DNA of 64,000 bases from Aureitalea sp. L0-47. Its GTDB lineage: Bacteria > Bacteroidota > Bacteroidia > Flavobacteriales > Flavobacteriaceae. Location: positions 1-64,000 of the forward strand of contig NZ_JAFMTQ010000007.1 in NCBI RefSeq assembly GCF_026126405.1, given 5' to 3'. This document shows, piece after piece, positions 43,435-50,805 of the stretch. The notes under the pieces were generated by a model. It saw only the letters and a program-made list of their open reading frames with translations. It had not been told where the DNA came from and made no database searches. The first letter of the stretch is position 1. Each line of letters begins with the position of its first letter. The position numbers and the translations under genes are program-made.

Positions 43435-44496
43435 CTATTTCTTTTTGGCAAATGTCCTTTTCAAATTAGTCTTCAAAGGGTCTTTAGACAATTCCAGGTA
43501 TTCCATTCGGCACCTGTAAATCTCAATGGCCTTGAAAACGGCTTGTTTGAACGACTCGTAGTTGGCTTCGTTCTTTCCTGCCATATCAAAGGCAGTACCA
43601 TGGTCCGGTGAGGTTCGAATTTTATTCAATCCGGCAGTGTAATTTACCCCTCTTCCAAAGGCCAGTGTTTTAAATGGCACCAATCCCTGATCATGATAAG
43701 AAGCAATAACCACATCGAAATTCTTATAATTCCCGGATCCGAAAAAGCTGTCGGCCGCATAGGGCCCGAACACGAGTTTTCCATTATTCCTCAAATTGGT
43801 AAGTGTTGGTTCCATGACCTCATCGTCCTCGGTTCCAATTACTCCGTGATCTCCGTTGTGTGGATTGATTCCCAAAACCGCAATCTTCGGTTTGCTTATT
43901 CCAAAATCCTGGATCAATGTTTTATGAACTGTATTGATCTTTTTCTCGATCAACTCACGGGTTATATTGCTCGACACCTCTTTCACTGCCACATGATCTG
44001 TAAGTAGCCCAACCCTTAGTCCGTTTGAGATCATCAGCATCAGGCTTTCACCTCCCAGTTCTTTTGCCAGGTAATCTGTATGCCCGGGAAAGTTGAATGA
44101 TTCCGATTGTACATTCGACTTGTTTATCGGGGCCGTGACCAGCACATCGATCTTCGAGTCCTTGAGCGCGCTTACAGCTGCCTCAAGTGATCTAATTGCA
44201 TAAGATCCAATGTGTTTCTCCTCAGCGCCAAAATTGATTTCCAGTTGTTCCTTCCATACATTGATCACATTGATCTTTTTGTGAACGATCTTGTCCAATG
44301 AATCAATACCGTAAAGATTCACGTCCAAACCATAGGTCCGTTTGAAAAACGACATCAATTTCACTGAGGCAAAAATTACCGGGGTACAAAATTCCAGCAT
44401 CCGGCTGTCCTGGAAAGTTTTCAATACGATTTCACTCCCAATTCCATTCAGGTCGCCGATAGAAATCCCGACTATTATTTTCTCCTTTTTGCTCAT
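43435..44496 (-). CDS. pdxA: 4-hydroxythreonine-4-phosphate dehydrogenase
   Basis: 353 residues from the ATG reading MSKKEKIIVGISIGDLNG; a 48-codon in-frame extension crosses the promoter region and is rejected. Metal-binding and substrate blocks: GISIGDLNGIGSE, FPGHTDYLA, INPHNGDHGVIG and ASYHDQGLVPFK. Oxidises 4-phosphohydroxy-L-threonine in the DXP-dependent pyridoxal-phosphate pathway. Divergent from riboflavin synthase with interleaved promoters. Confidence 0.94.
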   Translation of the reverse strand: MSKKEKIIVGISIGDLNGIGSEIVLKTFQDSRMLEFCTPVIFASVKLMSFFKRTYGLDVNLYGIDSLDKIVHKKINVINVWKEQLEINFGAEEKHIGSYAIRSLEAAVSALKDSKIDVLVTAPINKSNVQSESFNFPGHTDYLAKELGGESLMLMISNGLRVGLLTDHVAVKEVSSNITRELIEKKINTVHKTLIQDFGISKPKIAVLGINPHNGDHGVIGTEDDEVMEPTLTNLRNNGKLVFGPYAADSFFGSGNYKNFDVVIASYHDQGLVPFKTLAFGRGVNYTAGLNKIRTSPDHGTAFDMAGKNEANYESFKQAVFKAIEIYRCRMEYLELSKDPLKTNLKRTFAKKK

Positions 44497-44516
44497 TCGG
44501 CCTGCGCTATTATTCG

Positions 44517-44538
44517 TATTTTTGTTACTGCAAATGTA
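44517..44538. promoter_or_regulatory. Interleaved divergent -7 elements of ribE (+) and pdxA (-)
   Basis: Plus strand TATTTTTG at 44517-44524; minus strand TACATTTG at 44531-44538; both exact consensus and only 6 nt apart. Each promoter's start point falls in or next to the other's -7 element, so RNA polymerase probably cannot use both at once. Confidence 0.65.
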
Positions 44539-44551
44539 AGTAATACTATCC

Positions 44552-45139
44552 ATGTTCACAGGAATAATTGAATCTCTTGGCACAATCTCAGATTTGAGAA
44601 AAGAAGGAGATAATCTCCACCTAGTTATTAGCAGCTCCATAAGCCCCGAACTTCACGTAGATCAAAGCGTTTCTCACAATGGGATCTGCCTTACCGTGGT
44701 CGAGGCAACACCCGAAAATTATACAGTTACCGCTGTCAGGGAAACCTTAGATAAAACAAACCTCGGTGAACTCAAGGTCGGGAGTCTGGTTAATTTAGAA
44801 CGGTCCATGATAATGGGTGGTCGACTGGACGGACACATTGTTCAGGGTCATGTGGATGGCACTGCGGTATGCACTTCTGTTGAAGAGGCCAACGGTAGTT
44901 GGTACTATACATTCCGATATGATTCTTCCAATGAGAATGTTACAATTGAGAAAGGGTCCATTTCCGTGAACGGAGTTAGCCTTACGGTAGTGAATTCAAA
45001 AGAAAACGAATTCAGTGTTGCCATAATACCGTACACTTACGAGAATACAAACTTCAAAGAAATAAAGGAAGGAACTAAGGTAAACTTGGAATTCGACGTT
45101 ATCGGGAAATATGTTCAACGCCTTATGCACGAGTCTTAG
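44552..45139 (+). CDS. ribE: Riboflavin synthase, alpha subunit
   Basis: 195 residues. MFTGIIESLGTI start and two tandem lumazine-binding domains: first SVSHNGICLTVV then GHIVQGHVDG; second GSISVNGVSLTVV. Dismutates two 6,7-dimethyl-8-ribityllumazines to riboflavin. Also called ribC/ribE depending on organism. Its 3' end overlaps the end of the convergent short gene by 17 nt. Confidence 0.95.
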   Translation: MFTGIIESLGTISDLRKEGDNLHLVISSSISPELHVDQSVSHNGICLTVVEATPENYTVTAVRETLDKTNLGELKVGSLVNLERSMIMGGRLDGHIVQGHVDGTAVCTSVEEANGSWYYTFRYDSSNENVTIEKGSISVNGVSLTVVNSKENEFSVAIIPYTYENTNFKEIKEGTKVNLEFDVIGKYVQRLMHES

Positions 45140-45341
45140 CCAACCTAATTCTTTTGGTTAACACAACACTTCCATAGATCAAACCAGCTAACAATAAGAT
45201 AATGATTCCGCTATCCAACGGCAGCTCTGGGGGTGCTGTAGGGGGGGGTGGCGGAGGTGTGTCCGCGGACTGCGCAAGCATAACAGTACTGTTTAGTAAA
45301 CTAAGTACTATGGCTAATATGGCTACGATTTGGGGTCGCAT
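45123..45341 (-). CDS. Short PID-CTERM-like surface-sorted protein
   Basis: 72 residues: signal peptide (about 1-23), a proline run TPPPPPPTAPPE, then ELPLDSG, one transmembrane helix and a basic tail KRIRLAKTRA. This tripartite ending (P-x-D-x-G, helix, basic tail) resembles the PID-CTERM class I recall from flavobacteria, thought to be recognised by a sorting peptidase. Without a folded domain, the mature product would be a tiny proline-rich peptide or anchor. Overlaps the 3' end of ribE on the other strand by 17 nt. Confidence 0.6.
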   Translation of the reverse strand: MRPQIVAILAIVLSLLNSTVMLAQSADTPPPPPPTAPPELPLDSGIIILLLAGLIYGSVVLTKRIRLAKTRA

Positions 45342-45634
45342 ATTCAGGGTCTAAAGTAATAATTTTTTTTAAACAACAAAGAAATTATACGTTTATCAGA
45401 ATGTAAATAACTGATTTTCTCTACGTTTATTGCCTCACAGGCTATCCATTAATCTTTTTTCAAGACTCATGGAATTAGTCTCCCACGCCAAATAATTTGT
45501 CAATTATAATGATCCCTTAGGCTTCCTTCAACATTGCACTTCGACAAGTTCAGTGCGGTGCTCAGTGTAAACTTCTCGCCCTAAAAACAGGGCTTCAGAA
45601 GAAAAATTATCCCAATGAGACTAAAAAAAATTAG
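45342..45634. other. Intergenic stretch with a degenerate dispersed repeat
   Basis: 293 AT-rich bases without a supported gene, between the PID-CTERM-like gene and tRNA-Met. Holds the short inverted repeat at 45536-45556 and otherwise no recognisable element. Confidence 0.5.
45536..45556 (-). repeat. Dispersed repeat fragment (CTGAAC...GTCGAAG type)
   Basis: Minus strand GCACTGAACTTGTCGAAGTG with GCACT/AGTGC ends that can pair. Shares the CTGARC...GTCGAAG skeleton with 10843-10862. Confidence 0.35.
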
Positions 45635-45708
45635 TGGTCCCACTTGGGCTCGAACCAAGGACCCCCTGATTATGAGTCAGGTGCTCTAACCAGCTGAGCT
45701 ATGGGACC
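45635..45708 (-). tRNA. tRNA-Met (anticodon CAT)
   Basis: 74 nt, full cloverleaf: acceptor stem GGTCCCA / TGGGACC (perfect), anticodon stem CCTGA/TCAGG with loop CTCATAA, T-arm with TTCGAGC loop. CCA not encoded. It is not the initiator type (acceptor pair 1-72 is G-C). A CAT anticodon is also used by the lysidine-modified tRNA-Ile2, which the sequence alone does not fully exclude. Confidence 0.93.
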
Positions 45709-45782
45709 AGACAAGTTGCAAAAATATAATACTTTGTAAGACCTGCAAACAATTTACATTATTATTACTATTCGTTAAAGCG

Positions 45783-46184
45783 TTAGTCGATATCCTGACA
45801 TAGCTCGACGAGTACCCCATTTGACGACTTTGGATGAAGGAAAACAACCCATTTGTTGTCTGCTCCTCGTTTTGGCTCTTTGTTCAGGAGAATAAAACCT
45901 TCTTTCTCCAGGCGCTTCATTTCAGAATGTATATCCTCTACAGCAAAAGCGATATGATGCATGCCCTCACCGCGTTTCTCCACAAATTTCGTGATCGCGC
46001 TGTTCTCCGTTGTACCCTCGAGCAGCTCAATTTTGCTTTCTCCGCATTTAAAAAAAGAAGTGATCACTCCCTCCGAAGCTACCTCTTCGGTCTTATAATG
46101 CTCGTAACCAAATAATTTACGGTAGGTTTTGTTGGCTGCTTCTATATCTTTTACTGCAATTCCTATATGTTCGATCTTGACCAT
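45783..46184 (-). CDS. mce: Methylmalonyl-CoA epimerase
   Basis: 133 residues from the ATG reading MVKIEHIGIAV; the 30-codon extension crosses the divergent promoter and is rejected. Glyoxalase/VOC fold in two repeats with metal ligands His in IEHIGIAV and in MHHIAFAVEDI, plus Glu in LVELCQD. Interconverts (R)- and (S)-methylmalonyl-CoA in propionate/succinate metabolism. Divergent from rbfA. Confidence 0.93.
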   Translation of the reverse strand: MVKIEHIGIAVKDIEAANKTYRKLFGYEHYKTEEVASEGVITSFFKCGESKIELLEGTTENSAITKFVEKRGEGMHHIAFAVEDIHSEMKRLEKEGFILLNKEPKRGADNKWVVFLHPKSSNGVLVELCQDID

Positions 46185-46219
46185 GTTGTGCGAATTCAAC
46201 AAATTAACAATTAACGGGT

Positions 46220-46236
46220 TAAAAGTACTACTTTTG
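46220..46236. promoter_or_regulatory. Back-to-back -7 elements of mce (-) and rbfA (+)
   Basis: Minus strand TACTTTTA (46220-46227) and plus strand TACTTTTG (46229-46236) are separated by one base, forming a near-palindrome. The plus element ends 4 nt before the rbfA ATG. Confidence 0.6.
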
Positions 46237-46240
46237 CAGT

Positions 46241-46636
46241 ATGGCTGAAAGCAACAGACAAAAGAAAATTGCAAGTGTCCTACAGGAGGACCTGGCTAAT
46301 GAATTACAGTCCATGCTTCGGGAAGCAGGACAAACGGGAATTATTATTTCTGTGTCGAAGGTGAGTGTTTCGGTCGACCTTTCTATCTCAAAGGTCTATA
46401 TTAGTGTGTTTCCTTCGGAAAGAGCCGCCGCTATTGTTGACGAGCTTAATACCATTAAGCCATTAGTGAAGCATCGTATCGCCTTGCTCACTAAAGACCA
46501 GCTTCGGAAAATGCCAGATCTTGTTTTCTATAACGACGATAGCCTTGATTATATAGAAAACATAGAAAAAGCCGTTAAGGGTTTGGAGAATCCTCTTGAA
46601 AATCCGGATATACTCCCGAAACGTAAAAAATCCTGA
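46241..46636 (+). CDS. rbfA: Ribosome-binding factor A
   Basis: 131 residues. MAESNRQKKIASVLQEDLANEL start, KVSVSVDLSISKVYISVF strand pair and LRKMPDLVFYNDDSLDY are the KH-like RbfA blocks. Binds the 30S subunit during late 16S rRNA maturation. The ATG sits 4 nt after a consensus -7 element, so the mRNA is probably leaderless. The permease gene starts 2 nt after the stop codon. Confidence 0.94.
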   Translation: MAESNRQKKIASVLQEDLANELQSMLREAGQTGIIISVSKVSVSVDLSISKVYISVFPSERAAAIVDELNTIKPLVKHRIALLTKDQLRKMPDLVFYNDDSLDYIENIEKAVKGLENPLENPDILPKRKKS

Positions 46637-46637
46637 A

Positions 46638-47846
46638 GTGAATTACCCCTTCTATATTGCGAAACGATACCTCTTCTCAAAAAGCAGCAATAACGCAATA
46701 AATGTAATCACCATCATAGCAGCTACTGGTGTTATTGTTGGGGCCATGTCGTTATTCATAGTTTTATCTGCATTTTCTGGTTTGAAAGACTTCAGCCTTC
46801 AGTTTACCACTGTGTTCGACAGCGACTTGAAAATTTCCCCAGCGAGTGGAAAAACCATTCAGTTTTCAGAAGGAATAGCAAAGAAGCTCGAAAACGACCC
46901 GTATATCGAGGCCTATTCAAAAGTAATTGAAGAGCGAGCCTTTCTTCAATACAAAGGAAGGAATCACATCGCATACATTAAAGGTGTGGATTCCAATTAT
47001 GTGAATGTAGTTCCCGTGGACAGTATATTGTTCCTCAGCGAATGGTTCCAATACGGAAGGAATGAGGTAGTGATCGGCACTGCAACCGCCCTAAAACTTT
47101 CAGTTGGCATCAACGACTATGCAGACCCAATAGAGATCTATGTTCCTACACCGGGAACCGGAATAATCACTGAGCTTAATATCGATAAGGCCTTTATACG
47201 GGAACGGGTAGTGGCTTCGGGATTCTACGAAGTGAACGAAGATGTGAACGGCAAATATATCTTTTCCGACTTTGACTTAGCGCGATCCTTGCTTTCCATG
47301 AAAGACGACCAGCTCTCATCGGTTGAGTTTAAACTAAAAGCGGGAACCGACGAAGCTGCAGTAAGAACGCGTTTAGCAGGCTATTTTTCGGGTCAGGACG
47401 TGGTTGTCAAAAACAGAATTCAGCAAAACGATGCACTCTATAAAATGTTGAATACCGAAAACATAGCGGTCTACCTAATTTTCACTCTTGTGTTAATTAT
47501 TGCACTCTTCAATGTTATCGGGTCCATAATTATGATGATCCTCGATAAACGATCCAACATTAAGACACTGTTTAACCTGGGAGCTACTATGAGAAACCTT
47601 CGGAATATTTTCTTTTTGCAGGGAACGCTTATGACAACCCTGGGGGGAATCGTTGGGATTTTACTTGGTCTGATCGTAGTTTGGATACAATTGAAATCCC
47701 CTTTCATTTATATCACGAGCTCCCTGCCCTACCCGGTTAAATTAAAAGCAGTAAATGTTGTAGTGGTTTTTGCCACTATCACTGTACTGGGGATTATCGC
47801 CTCCAGAATAGCAGCAAGTAGAGTAAAGGCGCGTTTATTGGATTAA
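46638..47846 (+). CDS. FtsX/LolE-type ABC transporter permease
   Basis: 402 residues from the GTG one base after the rbfA stop (protein begins MNYPFYIAKRYLFSK); an in-frame TTG inside rbfA is less likely. Four membrane helices: one after residue ~20, then a large periplasmic domain (~55-265), then three helices (about 280-385). FtsX-family layout like LolC/LolE, which move lipoproteins to the outer membrane with an ATPase LolD (not in the window). SKSSNNAINVIT is the typical family opening in Bacteroidota. Ends overlap dusB by 4 nt (convergent). Confidence 0.85.
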   Translation: MNYPFYIAKRYLFSKSSNNAINVITIIAATGVIVGAMSLFIVLSAFSGLKDFSLQFTTVFDSDLKISPASGKTIQFSEGIAKKLENDPYIEAYSKVIEERAFLQYKGRNHIAYIKGVDSNYVNVVPVDSILFLSEWFQYGRNEVVIGTATALKLSVGINDYADPIEIYVPTPGTGIITELNIDKAFIRERVVASGFYEVNEDVNGKYIFSDFDLARSLLSMKDDQLSSVEFKLKAGTDEAAVRTRLAGYFSGQDVVVKNRIQQNDALYKMLNTENIAVYLIFTLVLIIALFNVIGSIIMMILDKRSNIKTLFNLGATMRNLRNIFFLQGTLMTTLGGIVGILLGLIVVWIQLKSPFIYITSSLPYPVKLKAVNVVVVFATITVLGIIASRIAASRVKARLLD

Positions 47847-48835
47847 ACAAACTGGTGGTCCCCGAATTTCTCTAAGACCTCGTCGAAGGCTGCATATACG
47901 TCGGCCGAATCGTCACTGGTAACCATTTTCATCCGATACTCCTTAAAGTTTGGAATTCCTTTGAAGTAATTGGTGTAGTGTCGTCTGGTTTCGAAAACAC
48001 CTAGCTTTTCCCCTTTCCAGTCAATTGCCATTCTTAGATGGCGCCTGGCGGCTTCTACACGTTCGGCCATTGTTGGTGGTGCGCAGCGCTCTCCCGTTTT
48101 GAAATAGTGTTTCACCTCCTTAAAAAACCAGGGGTAGCCAATACTTGCTCTGCCTATCATTGCGCCGTCTAGCCCGAATTTGTCACGCATTTCTACGGCC
48201 TTCTCCGGGGAATTGACATCACCATTCCCGAAAACAGGAATGTGCATACGTGGGTTGTTTTTTACTTCCGAAATCGGCGCCCAGTTGGCTTCTCCCTTAT
48301 ACATCTGAGCCCTGGTGCGTCCGTGAATGGAAATAGCTTTGATCCCTACGTCCTGTAGTCGCTCCGCCACTTCCACGATCTTTATCGAATCATGGTCCCA
48401 GCCCAATCGGGTTTTTACAGTTACCGGAAGTTTGGTATGCTTAACCATGGCTTCGGTGAGCGAAACCATGAGGTCTATATCCTTCAGAATTCCAGCCCCG
48501 GCTCCCTTCGAAACTACCTTCTTCACCGGGCACCCGAAATTGATGTCGATTATATCAGGACCGCTGGCTTCAACAATTTCCACGCTGCGCAACATAGATT
48601 CAAGCACTGCCCCGAATATCTGTATCCCAACGGGGCGCTCCTTTTCGTAAATATCGAGCTTCATAACGCTTTTGGCGGCGTCGCGTATGAGTCCTTCAGA
48701 AGAAATGAATTCAGTATAAACAACGTCTGCACCCTGTTCCTTACAAAGTGCGCGAAAGGGAGGGTCACTTACATCCTCCATGGGTGCGAGTAATAGTGGA
48801 AACTCGCCTACATCAATGTCACCTATCTTTACCAT
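47843..48835 (-). CDS. dusB: tRNA-dihydrouridine synthase
   Basis: 330 residues from the ATG reading MVKIGDIDVG; a 7-codon extension is rejected because it enters the -7 element. FMN TIM-barrel: LAPMEDVSDPPFR, INFGCPVKKVV with the catalytic cysteine, VKTRLGWDHDS, IHGRTRAQMY, FGNGDV and GAMIGRASIGYPW. Reduces uridines in tRNA D-loops. A TATTTTTG element on the minus strand (48844-48851) ends 8 nt before the ATG. Divergent from lepA. Confidence 0.94.
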   Translation of the reverse strand: MVKIGDIDVGEFPLLLAPMEDVSDPPFRALCKEQGADVVYTEFISSEGLIRDAAKSVMKLDIYEKERPVGIQIFGAVLESMLRSVEIVEASGPDIIDINFGCPVKKVVSKGAGAGILKDIDLMVSLTEAMVKHTKLPVTVKTRLGWDHDSIKIVEVAERLQDVGIKAISIHGRTRAQMYKGEANWAPISEVKNNPRMHIPVFGNGDVNSPEKAVEMRDKFGLDGAMIGRASIGYPWFFKEVKHYFKTGERCAPPTMAERVEAARRHLRMAIDWKGEKLGVFETRRHYTNYFKGIPNFKEYRMKMVTSDDSADVYAAFDEVLEKFGDHQFV

Positions 48836-48843
48836 AGCTGCAG

Positions 48844-48851
48844 CAAAAATA
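48844..48851 (-). promoter_or_regulatory. -7 promoter element of dusB
   Basis: TATTTTTG on the minus strand, exact consensus, 8 nt before the dusB ATG; predicts almost no 5' leader. Confidence 0.6.
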
Positions 48852-48903
48852 AGCATAATGTGCTAATAGCAGCAAAGATGCGCGGGACACGGGAAATTTG
48901 AGT

Positions 48904-48911
48904 TATATTTG
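48904..48911 (+). promoter_or_regulatory. -7 promoter element of lepA
   Basis: TATATTTG, exact consensus, 28 nt before the lepA ATG; the leader holds a purine-rich GCGAGAGGA just upstream of the start. Confidence 0.6.
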
Positions 48912-48939
48912 CATCCTATTTTACAGCGAGAGGAATGCT

Positions 48940-50736
48940 ATGAAGAATATCCGAAACTTTTGCATCATTGCCCATATCGACCATGGTAAAAGTACCCTGG
49001 CAGACCGTTTATTGGACGCAACAGGTTCGGTAACCGCAAGAGAGCAACAGGCTCAGCTATTAGATAATATGGACCTGGAGCGAGAGCGAGGCATTACCAT
49101 TAAGAGCCACGCTATCCAGATGGAGTACGAGTACGAAGGAGAAACCTATGTGCTGAATTTAATAGACACTCCCGGTCACGTTGACTTCTCCTACGAAGTT
49201 TCACGATCCATCGCGGCCTGTGAAGGTGCTCTACTCGTTGTGGATGCCGCACAGAGTATTCAGGCGCAAACCATATCCAATCTATATCTGGCGCTGGAAA
49301 ACGATCTTGAGATCATACCAGTGTTGAACAAAGTGGATCTGCCTTCTGCCAACCCGGAAGAAGTAACCGATGATATCGTAGATCTCCTGGGTTGCGACGC
49401 TGAGGAAGTAATTCCCGCTTCGGCTAAAACAGGAATTGGGATAGAAGCTATATTAAAGGCCATTATTGAGAGAATTCCGGCACCTGAAGGAGACCCTAAT
49501 GAGCCCTTACAGGCGCTAATCTTCGATTCAGTATACAATCCTTTCAGGGGTGTTGAGACTTATTTCAGAATCTTCAACGGAAAGATCACCAAAGGGCAGA
49601 ATATCAAATTCATGGCTACGGGAAAGAGCTACTTTGCAGATGAGGTGGGAACCCTTAAGCTAAAGCAACAGCCTAAAAAGGAAATCATTGCGGGAGATGT
49701 GGGTTACCTGATCACCGGGATCAAAGATGCTCGAGAAGTAAAAGTAGGAGATACCATAACGGATGCCAAAACGGCTACCACCAATATGATCGAAGGGTTT
49801 GAAGACGTTAAGCCTATGGTTTTCGCCGGAATTTATCCGGTTGATACCGACGACTACGAAGAACTTCGAAATTCAATGGAGAAGCTACAACTCAATGATG
49901 CTTCCCTGGTTTTTCAACCTGAAAGCTCTGCAGCCCTTGGATTTGGATTCAGATGTGGTTTCCTCGGAATGTTACACCTGGAGATCGTTCAGGAGCGCCT
50001 GGAAAGAGAATTCGATATGACCGTTATCACAACCGTGCCTAACGTGTCCTATCACGCATTTACGAATAAAAATCCCGATGATATCTTACTGGTTAACAAC
50101 CCATCGGACCTGCCCGAACCTTCCACCCTTAATCGGGTAGAAGAGCCCTATATCAAAGCGAGTATTATTACAAAAGCCGATTTCGTGGGCCCGGTAATGT
50201 CTCTTTGTATTGAAAAAAGAGGTCAGATCACGAATCAAACCTATCTCACTCCTGAACGTGTTGAATTGAATTTCGATATGCCTTTGGCTGAGATCGTTTT
50301 TGATTTCTATGATCGTTTAAAAACTGTTTCTCGCGGTTATGCTTCTTTCGATTATTCCCCTATCGGTATGCGCGTTTCTAAATTAGTGAAGGTGGATGTA
50401 TTGCTGAATGCAAATGCAGTAGACGCCTTATCTGCTCTAATACATCAGGATAACGCATATGATATTGGGAAGAAGATGTGTGAAAAACTCCGACAGTTGA
50501 TCCCGCGTCAACAATTCGACATCCCTATCCAGGCAGCTATTGGATCCAAGATCATTGCCAGGGAAACTGTAAAAGCGCTACGAAAAGATGTTACGGCAAA
50601 ATGTTATGGTGGAGACATCTCCCGAAAGAGAAAACTGCTCGAAAAACAGAAGAAGGGTAAAAAACGAATGAGAGCCGTAGGAAATGTTGAGATACCGCAG
50701 GAAGCATTTATGGCTGTTCTGAAGCTGAACGACTAG
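48940..50736 (+). CDS. lepA: Elongation factor 4 (LepA)
   Basis: 598 residues from the ATG reading [19 protein letters not shown]; the 14-codon upstream extension contains the -7 element and is rejected. GTPase motifs: AHIDHGKST (G1), DTPGHVDF (G3), NKVDLP (G4). The unique C-terminal domain carries GRQ-like and [10 protein letters not shown] blocks. Translational GTPase that back-translocates or remodels ribosomes under stress. Own promoter, terminator at 50764-50791. Confidence 0.96.
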   Translation: MKNIRNFCIIAHIDHGKSTLADRLLDATGSVTAREQQAQLLDNMDLERERGITIKSHAIQMEYEYEGETYVLNLIDTPGHVDFSYEVSRSIAACEGALLVVDAAQSIQAQTISNLYLALENDLEIIPVLNKVDLPSANPEEVTDDIVDLLGCDAEEVIPASAKTGIGIEAILKAIIERIPAPEGDPNEPLQALIFDSVYNPFRGVETYFRIFNGKITKGQNIKFMATGKSYFADEVGTLKLKQQPKKEIIAGDVGYLITGIKDAREVKVGDTITDAKTATTNMIEGFEDVKPMVFAGIYPVDTDDYEELRNSMEKLQLNDASLVFQPESSAALGFGFRCGFLGMLHLEIVQERLEREFDMTVITTVPNVSYHAFTNKNPDDILLVNNPSDLPEPSTLNRVEEPYIKASIITKADFVGPVMSLCIEKRGQITNQTYLTPERVELNFDMPLAEIVFDFYDRLKTVSRGYASFDYSPIGMRVSKLVKVDVLLNANAVDALSALIHQDNAYDIGKKMCEKLRQLIPRQQFDIPIQAAIGSKIIARETVKALRKDVTAKCYGGDISRKRKLLEKQKKGKKRMRAVGNVEIPQEAFMAVLKLND

Positions 50737-50763
50737 TCTGATTTTGAACTTTTTATATTAAAG

Positions 50764-50791
50764 CCGAAGGGATTCTCCTTCGGTTTTTTTT
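50764..50791 (+). terminator. Terminator of lepA
   Basis: CCGAAGG / CCTTCGG stem with a 6-nt loop and TTTTTTTT; 27 nt after the stop. The following TACCTTTT belongs to the next gene's promoter. Confidence 0.9.
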
Positions 50792-50805
50792 GTACCTTTT
50801 TGGTT

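Noticed and set aside
45635-45708. Calling the CAT tRNA as tRNA-Ile2 or initiator Met
   Set aside because: A paired 1-72 position excludes the initiator; Ile2 cannot be fully excluded, but the acceptor and anticodon stems look like elongator Met of the phylum.
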